From positions 4,158 to 20,047 of the forward strand of contig PMBV01000218.1 of NCBI GenBank assembly GCA_003153055.1: a stretch of DNA of 15,890 nucleotides, written 5' to 3'. Source of the DNA: Myxococcales bacterium (GTDB taxonomy: Bacteria > Myxococcota > Myxococcia > Myxococcales > Myxococcaceae). Below the pieces are notes generated by a model, which worked only from the letters and a program-made list of their open reading frames with translations, had not been told where the DNA came from and searched no databases. Shown here one piece after another: positions 15,132 to 15,890 of the stretch (positions within the stretch are counted from its first letter, which is position 1; each line of letters begins with the position of its first letter). The translations under genes and the position numbers were made by a program.

Positions 15132-15890
15132 ATGATCGACCTCCACTCGCACACCTCCGCCTCCGACGGCCAGTATGCCCCCGAGGAGCACGTCGCCCTG
15201 GCCGCACGAGCCGGTCTCCGCGTTCTCTCGGTGACCGACCACGACACCGTCGACGGCCTTGCCCGCGCCATCGCCGAAGGCACCAAGCTCGGGGTGAGGG
15301 TGATTCCCGGCATCGAGGTGTCGATCATGCACAACCGACGAGAGGTCCACGTCTTGGGCCACTTTATCGACCCAACGGAACCCCGCCTCGCGGCTCACGC
15401 ACTTGTCCTCGCCGAAGAGCGCCAGGGGCGAATGGAAGAAATGCTCCGACGCCTCTCCGCCGTGGGCATCACCGTCCCCCTCGAGCAGGTGCGGGCCATC
15501 GCCGGCGAGGCTCCGATGGCAAGGCCCCATCTGGCCCGTGCCCTGGTCGATCGCGGCCTCTGCTCGTCGCTCAAGGAGTCCTTCGAGCGCTTCCTGGGCG
15601 ACGGCAAGGTGGCCCACGTGCCCCGGAGAGAAGTGACCGGCGCCGAGGCCATGGCGCTCATCCACCAGGCCGGAGGCACGGCCACCCTCGCCCACCCCGG
15701 CTCCTCGCGGGTCCACCGCCTCGAGCTCGAGGATCTCAAGAAGGTCGGCCTCGACGGCCTCGAGGTGGAGCACGTCGATCACCCGCCATCGCAGCGCGAG
15801 ACCTTTCGGGGCTGGGCCCGCGCCCTCGGCCTCGCCACCACCGCGGGCAGCGACTTTCACGGCCCGGCGGTGACTCCCAACCGGGTCTTC
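15132..15890 (+). CDS. PHP-domain phosphoesterase, RNase AM / nucleoside 3',5'-bisphosphate phosphatase type (3' end missing)
   Basis: 253 codons are present and the frame runs off the right edge; the family is usually about 280-290 residues, so little is missing. Metal-binding PHP motifs are in order: 'IDLHSHTSASDG' (2-13), 'SVTDHDTVDG' (35-44), 'PGIEVS' (60-65), 'HVLGHF' (73-78), 'ARPHLARALVDRG' (134-146), 'LAHPGSS' and 'AGSDFHGP' near the end. This is the pattern of E. coli RNase AM (formerly YciV/TrpH) and related phosphatases, which trim short 5' ends of RNA or hydrolyse 3',5'-nucleoside bisphosphates using Mn or similar metals. Start supported by AAGGG seven bases upstream. Divergent from the Rrf2-family gene. 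Family assignment is sure; choice between RNase and phosphatase activity is not possible from this sequence. Confidence 0.92.
   Translation, partial: MIDLHSHTSASDGQYAPEEHVALAARAGLRVLSVTDHDTVDGLARAIAEGTKLGVRVIPGIEVSIMHNRREVHVLGHFIDPTEPRLAAHALVLAEERQGRMEEMLRRLSAVGITVPLEQVRAIAGEAPMARPHLARALVDRGLCSSLKESFERFLGDGKVAHVPRREVTGAEAMALIHQAGGTATLAHPGSSRVHRLELEDLKKVGLDGLEVEHVDHPPSQRETFRGWARALGLATTAGSDFHGPAVTPNRVF

Noticed and set aside
15111..15860. Extension of the Rrf2 frame upstream to 15860
   Set aside because: It runs through the PHP-domain gene on the other strand and has no homology; Rrf2 proteins begin near ATG 15110.

Overview
The window reads as a piece of a GC-rich, Gram-negative chromosome, most likely from a myxobacterium or close relative (Myxococcota / former Deltaproteobacteria). 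This is an inference from the high GC content with strong third-position bias, several lipoprotein and outer-membrane genes, multi-domain diguanylate cyclases, and an ArsR-methyltransferase regulator fused into a metH operon, as known from Deltaproteobacteria. No rRNA, tRNA, CRISPR array, insertion sequence, phage gene or origin was recognised.

Layout. (1) Positions 1-4275, minus strand: an apparent signalling operon read from right to left: an FtsB/DivIC-like division protein, a membrane GAF-GAF-GGDEF diguanylate cyclase, a periplasmic-sensor HAMP-GGDEF diguanylate cyclase, and a PhnD-like substrate-binding lipoprotein cut by the window edge. Two of the three junctions are ATGA start/stop overlaps. 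(2) Positions 4377-6754, plus strand: an unrecognised 217-residue protein, a proline-iminopeptidase-like lipoprotein hydrolase, and a small exported barrel-like protein. The last two are bracketed by a 51-bp direct repeat (48/51 identical) about 2.0 kb apart. The right-hand copy sits beside what looks like the broken 5' end of another alpha/beta hydrolase gene. (3) Positions 7056-11473, minus strand: a SahR-like regulator overlapping full-length cobalamin-dependent methionine synthase (metH) by ATGA. An AT-rich promoter with a palindrome over its -10 precedes it. (4) Positions 11541-12414, plus: a patatin-like phospholipase gene with a one-base frameshift in a CCCCGGGG run. It shares a CTAG double stop with the convergent zinc alcohol dehydrogenase gene (12411-13469, minus). 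(5) Positions 13572-15110, minus: a CoA-binding-domain protein and an Rrf2-family regulator with three clustered cysteines. They are separated by 645 bp without genes that hold two related tandem-repeat blocks in opposite orientation. (6) Position 15132 onward, plus: a PHP-domain phosphoesterase of the RNase AM / nucleoside-bisphosphate phosphatase type, starting 21 bp from the Rrf2 start and running off the window.

How the genes work together. The left operon suggests c-di-GMP production controlled by two inputs, a periplasmic ligand through a binding protein and a cytosolic ligand through GAF domains, tied genetically to cell division. The metH operon is a self-contained S-adenosylhomocysteine-responsive methyl-cycle unit. 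The rest is a set of independent metabolic or cell-envelope genes. I see no clear, wholly new multi-gene system. The strongest leads are the binding-protein/diguanylate-cyclase pair, the repeat-flanked two-gene cassette, the SahR-type operator, and the inverted tandem-repeat spacer.
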